Origin: Sphingopyxis sp.
Lineage (GTDB): Bacteria > Pseudomonadota > Alphaproteobacteria > Sphingomonadales > Sphingomonadaceae
Direction of reading: 5' to 3'
NCBI GenBank assembly: GCA_002733865.1
Contig: NVXM01000005.1
Coordinates: forward strand, 45,330-109,329
Length of the DNA stretch: 64,000 bases
The position numbers were made by a program, and so were the translations under genes. Positions 52,751 to 61,537 of this stretch are shown one piece after another. The notes beneath the pieces were generated by a model, which saw nothing but the letters and a program-made list of their open reading frames with translations, searched no databases and was not told the origin of the DNA. Numbering within the stretch: position 1 is the stretch's first letter; each line of letters begins with the position of its first letter.

Positions 52751-53367
52751 TGCAGCGCCGCCATTTCGGTGGACTGATATCGAGACGGTGAGTAGATTCC
52801 ACTATCCTGGAGTTGTCCGATCGTCTGATCATCAATTTCGATGTGGAGAGCAATGAGCAACTCGGTGCCAATCAAGCGCTGCGGACCAAGCGCACGGCAT
52901 TTCCATCCGAACCGCGAGATTTGCCGGAACCACTGCATATTGGCGACGGCCGTGTAATCGTTGATATTCCAACGCAGCGCATGATCCACGAGGGCCGACA
53001 CGAGTTCGTTACGCGTCCTGCGCCGCTCCTTTCTGCACAGCGCGGGGTCAATGCAGAAGCGCGTAATTTCTCGTGTTTGCAGGCCTGACGGGATATTTCT
53101 CTCACATAAGGCTGGAAATAGCTGCCCCAATATATGCGACCGATCAGTGCGCAGCAGCCGCGCGGATGCCTGGTGATTTGCACTTTCATCGGCCAAAACA
53201 AGATATACCGCCTCAGGCGTATCAAACTGGTCGACTTCGAACCGCCCGTCGAGAACTGGCACATCCCATTTCAGAAGATCGACAAACACCCTTTTTCTGG
53301 CTTCGAACATAGACCGAAGAACAGGGTCCGATTGGTGGGGGACGGATTGGGAGGAACTGAGCGGCAT
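52747..53367 (-). CDS. luxI: acyl-homoserine-lactone synthase (LuxI family)
   Basis: 206-residue autoinducer synthase making AHL from S-adenosylmethionine and an acyl carrier. Conserved positions are visible: MFEARKRVFVDLLKWDVP (Arg, Phe, Trp), FEVDQFDTPEAVYLV (two Asp), ASARLLRT (Arg) and REITRFCI (Glu, Arg). ATG 53367 (MPLSSSQ) is preferred, with AGG eight bases ahead; a GTG lies nine bases further up. A nested palindrome immediately upstream (53378-53404) may control it. Former luxR-luxI pair now separated by an IS element. Confidence 0.9.
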   Translation of the reverse strand: MPLSSSQSVPHQSDPVLRSMFEARKRVFVDLLKWDVPVLDGRFEVDQFDTPEAVYLVLADESANHQASARLLRTDRSHILGQLFPALCERNIPSGLQTREITRFCIDPALCRKERRRTRNELVSALVDHALRWNINDYTAVANMQWFRQISRFGWKCRALGPQRLIGTELLIALHIEIDDQTIGQLQDSGIYSPSRYQSTEMAALQ

Positions 53368-53377
53368 AGTGGTCACC

Positions 53378-53404
53378 TGTCATGTTGAACATGAAGACAT
53401 GACA
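53378..53404. promoter_or_regulatory. nested palindrome in the luxI leader
   Basis: TGTCATG (53378-53384) and CATGACA (53398-53404) are perfect inverted repeats; inside them CATGTTGAACATG (53381-53393) is a second perfect palindrome. The block begins 11 bases upstream of the luxI ATG, nearer than a usual activating lux box. It may be a repressor site or an RNA hairpin that affects translation. Confidence 0.5.
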
Positions 53405-53504
53405 CCAGCTTGCGCGATTAGACGCTATACCAAGAAATGGGGATAGCGATGGCGCGCCGACAAGAAAACGTGCTAACGGCTCAGCACCGCCAAAAAGTCC
53501 CATT

Positions 53505-53581
53505 TCAGCGTCTGACATATCCCTGCCACTTGAAGACATCTCCGAAGCCGATCAGCCCATCGAACATTGCTGCAAGGATCA
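53505..53581 (-). pseudogene. detached 3' end of luxR
   Basis: The minus-strand reading just left of the IS5 element encodes LILAAMFDGLIGFGDVFKWQ and a few more residues to a TGA at 53505. This is the expected last helix of a LuxR GerE domain in sphingomonads. Joined in frame to the luxR part at 54541 after removing the IS and one TCA copy, it restores a 252-residue protein. It has no start of its own. Confidence 0.85.
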
Positions 53582-54537
53582 GAGTCCGAACGATAATTAT
53601 TTTGTTTAATATCATAGCTTTGCGATGCGACGCGTCAGGAGTTGGACGGAGGCCATGAAGATCCATGCGGTTGCCGAGGCGATGGATTGCTCGAAGTCTT
53701 TGGCGAGACGGCGGTTGCGGTTCAGCCATGCAAAGGTGCGTTCGACGACCCATCTGCGAGGTAGGATAACGAAGCCCTTGGCGTGATCGGAGCGCTTGAT
53801 AATCTGAACCGTCCAGTCACCGATTTTGGCCAGCGCCTGTTTCAGCTTATCCCCCGCATAGCCGCCATCTGCGAACACATGGCGCAGCCACGGGAAGTTG
53901 TAACGGATGTCACCCAGCACCATCGGCGCGCCATCGCGGTCCTGTATGTCGGCGCTATGGACAATGGCATGAACGAGAAAGCCGTTTGTGTCGGTGATGA
54001 TGTGACGTTTGCGCCCTTTGGTCTTCTTGCCCGCATCATAGCCGCGTATCCCGCCGCTTTCGGTTGTTTTGACCGACTGGCTGTCGATCGCACCGGCGCT
54101 GGGTGAACCTTCGCTGCCCTGCGCTACACGTGCATCGTGGATCAGATAATGATTTATCCGCGCCCAAGTCCCATCATCGCGCCAGGCATAAAAATAATGT
54201 TGCACCGTGGTTGCAGGTGGAAATCCCGGCGGCATCATCCGCCAAGGCAAGCCGCCGCGCAGCATATAGAATAGCGCATCGACTATTATCCGTGTGGGCC
54301 ATTTGCGCGGACGGCCAACATCAGACGGCGGCGGGAAGAACGGCTCCAGCACTGCCCACTCATCATCTGTTAAATCGCTTGGCAAACGCTGCCCTTTGCG
54401 GGCATGTTGCGCCCGAGTGGTATCAGTCCACATCATCGATCCTTTGCAAAAGTTTTGTCACTTTCACAGAATCAATGACCTGGGGCAGCGTCAAGCTAAA
54501 CCGCTGATACCACTCAACTTAGTTTTCGGTCAGACAC
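53582..54537 (-). mobile_element. IS5-family insertion sequence inside luxR
   Basis: 956-base element with one transposase gene. The 18-base ends, GAGTCCGAACGATAATTA at left and GTGTCTGACCGAAAACTA at right (read inward), match at 13 of 18 positions. TCA on both sides (53579-53581 and 54538-54540) is a 3-base TNA-type target duplication, as used by this IS5 subgroup. Its insertion split luxR. Clean borders indicate a recent event. Confidence 0.88.
53612..54436 (-). CDS. IS5-family transposase
   Basis: 274-residue DDE transposase with an N-terminal DUF4096-like region (LTDDEWAVLEPFFPPP, GRPRKWPTRIIVDALFYMLRGG). Catalytic residues are in GAIDSQSVKT (Asp), VFADGGYAGDK (Asp) and RWVVERTFAWLNRNRRL (Glu, Y/R-type motif). 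Complete single frame, no frameshift needed. Confidence 0.93.
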   Translation of the reverse strand: MMWTDTTRAQHARKGQRLPSDLTDDEWAVLEPFFPPPSDVGRPRKWPTRIIVDALFYMLRGGLPWRMMPPGFPPATTVQHYFYAWRDDGTWARINHYLIHDARVAQGSEGSPSAGAIDSQSVKTTESGGIRGYDAGKKTKGRKRHIITDTNGFLVHAIVHSADIQDRDGAPMVLGDIRYNFPWLRHVFADGGYAGDKLKQALAKIGDWTVQIIKRSDHAKGFVILPRRWVVERTFAWLNRNRRLAKDFEQSIASATAWIFMASVQLLTRRIAKL

Positions 54538-55222
54538 TCAGGGACTGAGAACAGTGCACTTCATATCGTTCGCGTGCCATCTTCAGATGTTGAATTACGG
54601 TTTCGGTGCTAATGCCTAGGATGATAGCCGTTTCCGCAGCAGTTTTGCCTCTGGCGACCCACAACAGGCATTCTCGCTGCCGATCGCTTAATCTAGGGAG
54701 TGCAACTGTGCGCGCCATACCACTGATCTTCAGCGCGGTAGTAAGCGCGAGTGTACCCAGATATTCGGCTGCAACGAGCCACCGATGCGGCAGGCTCCTG
54801 TCGGGTGCAACCGCAAATGTGAATGTGCCCCTGGCCATACTCGGTAGATGTCGCGGTATGGTAAAGCCGTCGCCGATGCCGCATTCCTTGCCCACGGCGA
54901 GCATTTGCCGATCACCTCGCGTCATTGGAATGAGTTGACCTATACCTTCCCATGTGAAACCGCCAAAAGCCTTATCGCATGCCCGTCGGACCGGATCGCG
55001 GCCGGCAAGGTCGAAACTTGTATATACTTTAGCCCATTCAGCCGGATAGTCATGCAGCAGCATCTGGGCATCAGCGTCGTCACTCGTTCGGGCTTCAAGG
55101 GAGAGAGCGAAGTGATCAAAGCCCATTCGCTGCGAAGCCCGCTTGAGCGCATCTTTCAATTCATTCGCCGTTTCTATTTCAAATAATGAAGCGCCCAACT
55201 CCTGAGCAATTCGAACACGCAT
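54530..55222 (-). pseudogene. luxR: LuxR-family AHL receptor, C-terminus cut off by IS5
   Basis: The frame encodes 230 residues: an autoinducer-binding domain (HDYPAEWAKVYTSFDLAGRDPV, FTWEGI) and most of a GerE helix-turn-helix (LSDRQRECLLWVARGKTAAETAIILGISTETVIQHLKMARERY). After residue 228 it enters the IS and stops two codons later. The missing 24 residues lie at 53505-53581. Loss of the last GerE helix should impair dimerisation and DNA binding, though some function cannot be excluded. It headed the luxR-luxI-phyH-gntR block. Confidence 0.88.
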
Positions 55223-55458
55223 TAATCAACCGTCCGATTTAGCGGTGCGCCACCAACACGCTGCCGTTCAATCGCCTGATTATCCGGGACGGCAGATTCC
55301 AATCCGCTTTTCCGGTTTGTTTCGGCCTATGTCCCGAGCGAGCGCTGCGACCCTTCGATTGATGCTGGCGAACGCACCGCTACTGCCGCGACCATGCAAC
55401 TAATCTAAATAAAATCAGCAAAGTAACAAGATTATTACCGTTACTGTCAAAGGAGAAC
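55223..55458. other. non-coding region upstream of luxR
   Basis: Region to the right of the luxR start, which must hold its promoter. No clear lux-box-like palindrome was found. A+T-rich from about 55395. An open frame without start runs from about here into the remnant at 55459. Confidence 0.3.
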
Positions 55459-55701
55459 ATCGATTTATCCGCAGGTGTTATTGAAATTTTCGAAGATGAG
55501 GCCAGACGTCTGTCTGAAGCAACGCCCTATAACCCCGCCGCAGTAGATGATGTGCTACGCTCACCAGACGTTGCACGTGTCGCCGTTCGGATGATGATTT
55601 CCATTCTATTGCTCGCCCCAGATCAGATCTTGGATAACTGGTCTTTCCGCGAACCCAATCGCGGAACGCCGATCGGCTTCATGAACAGACGCTCCCGTTA
55701 G
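55459..55701 (+). pseudogene. start-less gene remnant, possibly the end of a TetR-like regulator
   Basis: An 80-codon frame with protein-like content (IEIFEDEARRLSEATPYNPA, DDVLRSPDVARVAVRMMISI, LDNWSFREPNRG) ends at TAG 55701. AAAGGAG stands right before ATC 55459, but no ATG, GTG or TTG is in place, so it is probably truncated or uses a rare start. The helical end resembles C-terminal parts of TetR regulators; this is weak. The following 55702-56046 holds nothing clear. Confidence 0.4.
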
Positions 55702-56046
55702 CTGTGATGCCAGCTTGATGTTTTGCAACTTTAACCATCAGGATTCGCAAATTGAGCTATACAGCTTGAGGGGCGGGATATTAACTGTGTCGTCCGGTTG
55801 ATCATTTTACTTACATCCTTTGAATGATTTAATCCCGCTGCGCATGCGCCTCGGCAGATGCCCACTCCTTTTTAAACCTACTTATTGTGAGCTAGCCATC
55901 CCCAGAAGTTGGTATGTCGCATTGGTCCACCCCTGAGTAGATTTGCCGTTGGCAGAGTTGGTGGTGCGAAAGCCGAAAAAGGCAACGGATACCATGATTT
56001 ACCTTCGCAAGAAGGCCTCGGCAGCAGCAAATCTTTGGAGCAAATT

Positions 56047-56508
56047 ATGAACCGAAGTCGTTATGTAATCCGACCGATCGACGCGATTGATCGAGCAATT
56101 ATAGCATCATTAACTGACAATGGTCGCATCACTGTTCGTGAGCTTGCTGAAAAAATAGGATTGTCTAGTCCCAGCATAACCGAGCGCATTCATAAACTTG
56201 AAGATGCGGGCGCGATTCAAGGATACACGATTATGATCGATCCCAAAGTGTTTGGTCGAGGTATTGCGGCGCACGTCCAAATACGCGCGATGCCAGGTGA
56301 AATGAAGCGTCTGACGCAGATGCTCATCGAAACACCGCAGATTGTGCAAGCTGATCGCGTCACTGGGCAAGATTGCTTACTTGCGAAGCTCATTTTGAAC
56401 GATGTTGCAGAACTTGAGACTGTAATTGATCGTTTCCTGCCGTTTTCGTCGGCCGACACAGCAATAGTTAAATCCTCAATAGTCGCTCAGCGCCTTCCTA
56501 AATTGTAG
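56047..56508 (+). CDS. Lrp/AsnC-family regulator
   Basis: 153 residues from ATG 56047 (MNRSRYVIRP). The helix-turn-helix (ITVRELAEKIGLSSPSITERIHKLEDAGAI) and a RAM domain (AAHVQIRAMPGEMKRL, DRVTGQDCLLAKLIL) are intact. The frame is open upstream to 55909, but that part is not family-like. It stands alone between the quorum-sensing and VirB blocks; no divergent target is evident. Confidence 0.88.
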   Translation: MNRSRYVIRPIDAIDRAIIASLTDNGRITVRELAEKIGLSSPSITERIHKLEDAGAIQGYTIMIDPKVFGRGIAAHVQIRAMPGEMKRLTQMLIETPQIVQADRVTGQDCLLAKLILNDVAELETVIDRFLPFSSADTAIVKSSIVAQRLPKL

Positions 56509-56741
56509 ACCGTGAGTCATTACAGAATAGCAGGTTAAACCCAAATGGGCACACCGTAAATAAGGCGAAAAACTATAACTGCCTTTGTGAATCCATAGCT
56601 GACCTATTCCCCTAGCGGCTACCATTGGTTCGATAGTCGGGCAGAGTATTACTGCTCCAAATCAGAGCCTTGGGAGCAGTTCAAAGTGAACTTGAAAGCA
56701 CACCTACGTTCACACACCGTGGTAGGGAGCGGCACCACATA

Positions 56742-57407
56742 ATGGCCTTTTCTGCGGCTACCTTGCTTGCACTGGCGTCGCATTGCGCACCAAGCGTTGC
56801 ACCCGAAACGGTGCTGGCGATTATCCAGACCGAAAGCCGCGGCGAGCCATTCGCGATCAATGTAAACGGTGGTCGGCAACCCGCCCGGCAAAGCAACGGC
56901 GCCGATGCGGCAGCCACGGCGCGGCGTTATGTCGCATCGGGCTATTCGGTCGATCTGGGGCTTGGCCAGATCAACTCGCGCAACATGCGCTGGCTTGGTC
57001 TGACATGGGAAACAGTATTCGACCCCTGCACCAATGTTGCCGCCTTGGCGCGCGTCCTCACCACTAACTATAATGCGGTCAGCGCCGGACGCGATCCGCA
57101 AACCGCCCTCCGGATCGCACTCTCAATGTATAACACGGGAAGCCAGACGCGCGGATTTCGCAATGGCTATGTCGCCAAGGTTGTCGGCAATGCTGGCATT
57201 GCCGATAGGCAAGTATCTTATACCACCACGGCATCGCAACCAACCGAGGAAACTAGCAATGATCTGAGAACAATCATTGTCGAGGAAAATGCTGAGCAAC
57301 AGGCGCCGCCTCGCCCTGCACCGCCCCCGCGTTGGAACCTCTTTGAACGTGCGGCTTACGAACGCGAAACCAAGGCTCTCTCAGATAATGAAAGGGGCAG
57401 CATATGA
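56742..57407 (+). CDS. virB1: VirB1-like lytic transglycosylase
   Basis: 221 residues from ATG 56742. SLT-type domain with catalytic Glu in LAIIQTESRGEPFAIN, GLGQINSRNMRWLG and ALSMYNTGS. It opens peptidoglycan for the VirB channel. No classic signal peptide is obvious (MAFSAATLLALASHC is only mildly hydrophobic). First gene of the second secretion operon; overlaps virB2 by four bases. Confidence 0.9.
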   Translation: MAFSAATLLALASHCAPSVAPETVLAIIQTESRGEPFAINVNGGRQPARQSNGADAAATARRYVASGYSVDLGLGQINSRNMRWLGLTWETVFDPCTNVAALARVLTTNYNAVSAGRDPQTALRIALSMYNTGSQTRGFRNGYVAKVVGNAGIADRQVSYTTTASQPTEETSNDLRTIIVEENAEQQAPPRPAPPPRWNLFERAAYERETKALSDNERGSI

Positions 57408-57769
57408 GCATCATCCTAAATTTGGCACGCAGCGCTAACGTGTGGCGCACATCCCGTGCATCGAAATCTAACCAGCTTCAAAGCAAGCGCCAAGGCGCGG
57501 CCTTCTGGAGCGCGATGCTATTATGTGCTTTGCTCGTTTCGCTCGCGCTCCCCGAGCCAGCCTACGCACAAAATCTAGAGAGTTTTGCTAGCAACGTGCG
57601 CGGGCTTTTATCATCGACCCTTCTTCGGACACTGGCAGTCATCGCCGTAATTGTAACCGGCCTACTCTGGTTTACAGGCCGCGCCTCGACCGCTGTTCTG
57701 GTGACGGTCATTATTGGCATTGCTATCGTCTTTTCAGCAGATTCCATCGTCGGCCTCATTGCGGGCTGA
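57404..57769 (+). CDS. virB2: VirB2-like pilin
   Basis: 121 residues. A long leader with a hydrophobic stretch ends at PEPAYAQ, followed by two helices (about residues 71-88 and 95-118) as in VirB2/TrbC pilins. ATG overlaps the virB1 stop. Internal ATG (MLLCALLV) near residue 37 would give a more normal signal length. Forms the pilus of the T-type system. Confidence 0.85.
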   Translation: MSIILNLARSANVWRTSRASKSNQLQSKRQGAAFWSAMLLCALLVSLALPEPAYAQNLESFASNVRGLLSSTLLRTLAVIAVIVTGLLWFTGRASTAVLVTVIIGIAIVFSADSIVGLIAG

Positions 57770-57774
57770 CGGCG

Positions 57775-58119
57775 ATGAACGAACAAACCGAAAGTCTGAC
57801 AAAAAACACGCTGTTCCTCGCGGTGACGCGCCCGGCACTTTGGGCGGGCATTCCGATAGAGGCAGCCGTGTTGCTATTGATTGCGAGTGCTTCGGTACTG
57901 ATTCAGAGCAACAGCCCGCTTTATGCCGCATTGATCGCAGGCTTCGGCTATTCGATTTCACGGCTGATCGTGCGGCACGATGTGAATGCGTTCCGTTTGC
58001 TGTTCCTTTGGGGCCGGACGAAAGCGGGCAACCGAAACCGGGCATTTTGGGGCGGCAGCAGCTACTCACCGCTGCCGCTTGCAGGATTGCGCCGCAAAGG
58101 CTTTGGCCGTCATGGGTAG
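57775..58119 (+). CDS. virB3: VirB3-like inner-membrane protein
   Basis: 114 residues with FLAVTRPALWAGIPIEAAVLLL, the standard VirB3 start, two adjacent hydrophobic helices and a polar tail. It lies five bases after virB2 and overlaps virB4 by eight bases; VirB3 and VirB4 act together and are fused in some systems. Confidence 0.87.
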   Translation: MNEQTESLTKNTLFLAVTRPALWAGIPIEAAVLLLIASASVLIQSNSPLYAALIAGFGYSISRLIVRHDVNAFRLLFLWGRTKAGNRNRAFWGGSSYSPLPLAGLRRKGFGRHG

Positions 58120-60505
58120 ATTGCTCGCCTCCAACAATGCTGTGCCGCTAAAAATAGCGCAGCGCGAGGCAACGCCTGAAAAGTTCCTACCTTATGCTCG
58201 CCATATAAACGAGGAAATGGTGGCGCTCGATTCCGGTGACATCATGCTGACTTTCGAACTCTCGGGCCGCGCCTTCGAGACTTCCGATGTACGTGATCTC
58301 AACGACTGGCATACTAAGTTGAACGGATTGCTCCGCAACCTGCATGACGAACGGTTGTCGGTCTGGACGCATTTGATCAGAATGCGCGTGGACCAATATC
58401 CCGGAGGGGCATTCAAATCGGGCTTTGCTGCCGATCTGGACCGCGCCTATTTTGGCCGCATCAACCGGGAACGGATGTTCATCAACCGCTTCTTCGTCAG
58501 CCTTGTCATTCGCCCTTCTGCGACGGGAAGCGACAAGATCATTCAGCTCTTCAAACGCAAGGTGTCGAAGCAGGCCAATAAAGGTCCGCTGATCGACGAG
58601 GCGCTGGTCGAATTGCTCGATGATAAAGCGCGCGACTTTGAAAAGCTCATGGCGCGCTGTCAGCCGCGCCGCTGCGGGATATATGAACATCGCGGATTGA
58701 TGTTTTCCGAAACGATGGAAGTCGCAGACATGGTAATGACCGGACGCCATGTCAGGGTTCCCGTCGTGCGCGGGCATCTGGGCGGCGCGCTTTACCGCGC
58801 GCGCACAATCTTCGGCGCGGAAACTATCGAGGTTCGCGGTGCCGACACATCAGCCTTTGGCGGCATTTTCGGAATCCGCGAATACCCCGCGCAAACTACC
58901 CCGCGCCAGTTTGAAGCGTTGCTCTCGGTCGATTTCGGGTTCGTGCTGACACAATCTTTCACATTTCTTGGACGAGCGGCAGCAACCGAGAAATTCCGTC
59001 TGCGCATGACGCAAATGGAAAATTCAGGCGACCGTGCGGTCAGCCAGGCCGATGCGCTGATTGATGCGAGCGATGATCTTATGTCGAACCGCTTCGTTCT
59101 GGGCGATCATCATTTCACGCTCGCCGTTTACGGGACAAGTATGCGCGCCTTGCGCGAGCATATGTCCGTGGCTCGCGCCGCCCTTGCCGATACCGGCATG
59201 GTGGCGGCGCGCGAGGGCGCTGCACTTGAAGCTGCCTATTGGTCGCAGCTCGTCGGCAATTTCGCTTGGCGCGCCCGGCCTGCGCCTATCACATCACTCA
59301 ATTTCGCAGCCTTCTCTCCCTTTCATACATACCCTGCCGGACAAGCGAGCGGAAATCATTGGGGTGACGCGATAGCGCTTCTCAAAACCAGCGCGCGCAG
59401 CCCCTATTTCTTCAACTTCCATAAAGGTGATCTGGGTCACACGCTGATCATTGGTCCCTCTGGCGGCGGCAAGACTGTGCTGCTTAACTTTCTGATGGCA
59501 CAGGCGGAAAAGACCGGCGCGCGGCAGATATTCATCGACAAGGATCGCGGCGCACAAATCTTCGTGCAGGCAAGTGGCGGCACTTATCTCGCATTGCACA
59601 ATGGCATCGCCACCGGCTTCTCTCCGCTCAAAGCACTGACCGACTGCGCCCCGGACAAGAGCTTCTTATCGATATTCATCCGCCAATTGGTCCGCGCCGA
59701 TGGCAAGCCCATCTCGGTCCAGGAAGAACGAAGGATCGAAGACGGCATACATGCGGTCATGAAACTCCCCGTAGCAGACCGTTCGCTAAGCGCGCTCCGC
59801 TCAATGCTGGGCATGAAGGATGCAAGCGGCGTTGGCGCGAGGCTAGAAAAATGGACGTCGGAAGGCTCTCTAGGCTGGGTGTTCGACAACCCGCATGACA
59901 GCATGACGCTTGATGCGCGGTTTATCGGCTTCGACATGACCGACTTTCTCGACAATGCCGATATCCGCACGCCCGTCATGCTGTATCTCTTCCACCGGAT
60001 CGATCAGCTTTTAACCGGCGAGCGGATGATTATCTGCATTGACGAATTTTGGAAGGCATTGGGCGATGAAGCCTTCCGGCGCTTCGCTCAGGACGGTCTA
60101 AAAACCTACCGCAAACGCAATGCTCTGCTGGTGTTTGCCACGCAGTCACCAGCAGACGCGCTCAAAAGCGACATAAGCCATTCGATCCTCGAACAGGTCG
60201 CAACCAAAATCATGCTGCCAAATCCGTTTGGTGCGCGGAGCGATTATGTGGGCGGGTTTGCGCTGTCCGAAGCCGAGTTCAAATTGGTGCGCGAAGATCT
60301 CTCACCTGAAAGCCATAAGTTTTTGGTCAAGCAAGGCCATGACAGCGTGGTGGTCGAACTTGACCTGAGCGGGCTCGATGACGCGCTGGCAGTCCTGTCT
60401 GGCCGCGCAGAAACCACAGCCCAAGTCGATGAAATTATTGCCGAGACAGGAAGCGATCCTGCGATCTGGCTTCCCCTCTTCCATAGCCGGAGGCGTCCCA
60501 GCTGA
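58112..60505 (+). CDS. virB4: VirB4 ATPase
   Basis: 797 residues. N-terminal CagE/TrbE-like domain and C-terminal ATPase with Walker A GPSGGGKT (from residue 448) and Walker B IICIDEF (Asp644), followed by FATQSPADAL. Powers assembly of the VirB channel. ATG 58112 (MGRLLASNN) is chosen; the frame is open to 57986 inside virB3. Base use in this gene is visibly richer in GC than in traC, its counterpart in the F-type system. Confidence 0.94.
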   Translation: MGRLLASNNAVPLKIAQREATPEKFLPYARHINEEMVALDSGDIMLTFELSGRAFETSDVRDLNDWHTKLNGLLRNLHDERLSVWTHLIRMRVDQYPGGAFKSGFAADLDRAYFGRINRERMFINRFFVSLVIRPSATGSDKIIQLFKRKVSKQANKGPLIDEALVELLDDKARDFEKLMARCQPRRCGIYEHRGLMFSETMEVADMVMTGRHVRVPVVRGHLGGALYRARTIFGAETIEVRGADTSAFGGIFGIREYPAQTTPRQFEALLSVDFGFVLTQSFTFLGRAAATEKFRLRMTQMENSGDRAVSQADALIDASDDLMSNRFVLGDHHFTLAVYGTSMRALREHMSVARAALADTGMVAAREGAALEAAYWSQLVGNFAWRARPAPITSLNFAAFSPFHTYPAGQASGNHWGDAIALLKTSARSPYFFNFHKGDLGHTLIIGPSGGGKTVLLNFLMAQAEKTGARQIFIDKDRGAQIFVQASGGTYLALHNGIATGFSPLKALTDCAPDKSFLSIFIRQLVRADGKPISVQEERRIEDGIHAVMKLPVADRSLSALRSMLGMKDASGVGARLEKWTSEGSLGWVFDNPHDSMTLDARFIGFDMTDFLDNADIRTPVMLYLFHRIDQLLTGERMIICIDEFWKALGDEAFRRFAQDGLKTYRKRNALLVFATQSPADALKSDISHSILEQVATKIMLPNPFGARSDYVGGFALSEAEFKLVREDLSPESHKFLVKQGHDSVVVELDLSGLDDALAVLSGRAETTAQVDEIIAETGSDPAIWLPLFHSRRRPS

Positions 60506-60544
60506 ATCCAACCAAGACGCTGAACAAGCAAGAAAGGTACGACG

Positions 60545-61249
60545 ATGAAGAAATTGACACAGCTGATGGGTGCAACACTGCTTATCGCAGCGCCTCTACC
60601 CGCATTTGCCCAAGGTATGCCTGTCCATGACAGCGCCAGCCTCATTCAGCAGATCAACACAGTTCGGCAAGCCTTGCAAATGGTCGAGCAAGGCAAAGAG
60701 CAAATTGCCGAAGCGCAAAAGCTCTATCAGGATTTAAACAAGCTCACCGATATTCCTGCATTGGCCCAGCAGCTCAAAACCGATGCGCTGCGCGAGCTTG
60801 ATACATCAAACGGTTCGCTCGAAGGGTTCGGTAATGGCGATCTCAATGTTGTTGGCGCGGGCCGCGCAAAGGCCGATGAAGTTTATCGCGGACTTCTAGA
60901 CCGGCTTGGTCTGGTAGGCTCGGAGCAGTCGCGCGCTGTCTTTGATCTGAATGCTCGCAACATCGGTATTAATGCTGGCCTCGCAGAAAATATCGGCTCC
61001 GCCGTTACTTCGCGGACGCAAGGGCTCGACCAATTGCGCAGCAGATTGGCGACCGTATCCACGGCTAAGGAAGTCGCTGATCTGACCGCAAGGTTGCAGT
61101 TAGAATCTGCTGCTATGCAAAATGACCAGCTTCGTTTGCAGGCGATTGCTTTGCAGCAAAAAGCACAGGAACGCGCACGGGCCGCTGAAGGTCAAGCGGC
61201 CTTGGCACAAAAGCTTGATGAAGCGAGCCGCTACTACCGGGGGCAATGA
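60545..61249 (+). CDS. virB5: VirB5-like minor pilus protein
   Basis: 234 residues. A signal peptide ending at PAFAQ is followed by a mostly helical mature part (LIQQINTVRQALQMVEQGKEQI, then a long helix near the C-terminus). This is the VirB5/TrbJ pattern of pilus-tip proteins. AAGAAAGG lies ahead of the ATG. It overlaps the eexN-like gene by four bases. Confidence 0.87.
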   Translation: MKKLTQLMGATLLIAAPLPAFAQGMPVHDSASLIQQINTVRQALQMVEQGKEQIAEAQKLYQDLNKLTDIPALAQQLKTDALRELDTSNGSLEGFGNGDLNVVGAGRAKADEVYRGLLDRLGLVGSEQSRAVFDLNARNIGINAGLAENIGSAVTSRTQGLDQLRSRLATVSTAKEVADLTARLQLESAAMQNDQLRLQAIALQQKAQERARAAEGQAALAQKLDEASRYYRGQ

Positions 61250-61509
61250 GCATGCGAGCCGCACCCCTGACGATCATGTTATTGCTCGCGGGGTGCGGCG
61301 CGTCTGAATTTTCGGACGTAGCGGAGACCGATATGCCCGCCAGAACTTGGCGATATTACACCGCGCATCCTGCCGAGATTGAGCCAGTGCAGAAAATTTG
61401 CCGACGGTGGGCGGGCTCAAATACCCCTGCGAGCGCGCAGCCTGCCGTGGTCACGACCAACTGCCGCGCAGCAGCATTCGCCAAATCGCAGCTCCAGCTG
61501 ACCAGGTAG
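61246..61509 (+). CDS. EexN-like entry-exclusion lipoprotein
   Basis: 87-residue lipoprotein with lipobox LLLAGC and mature CGASEFSDVAET, then a cysteine pair (KICRRW ... TTNC). Position between virB5 and virB6 is that of eexN in IncN-type and related T-type systems, where it blocks redundant transfer into cells already carrying the plasmid. ATG 61246 overlaps the virB5 stop; ATG 61252 is also possible. Confidence 0.78.
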   Translation: MSMRAAPLTIMLLLAGCGASEFSDVAETDMPARTWRYYTAHPAEIEPVQKICRRWAGSNTPASAQPAVVTTNCRAAAFAKSQLQLTR

Positions 61510-61537
61510 CAACAAACCGAAAGGACCAAGTGCCAAA

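Noticed and set aside
55909-56046. N-terminal extension of the second Lrp/AsnC regulator
   Set aside because: Residues before MNRSRYV do not match the family; the start at 56047 gives the normal length.
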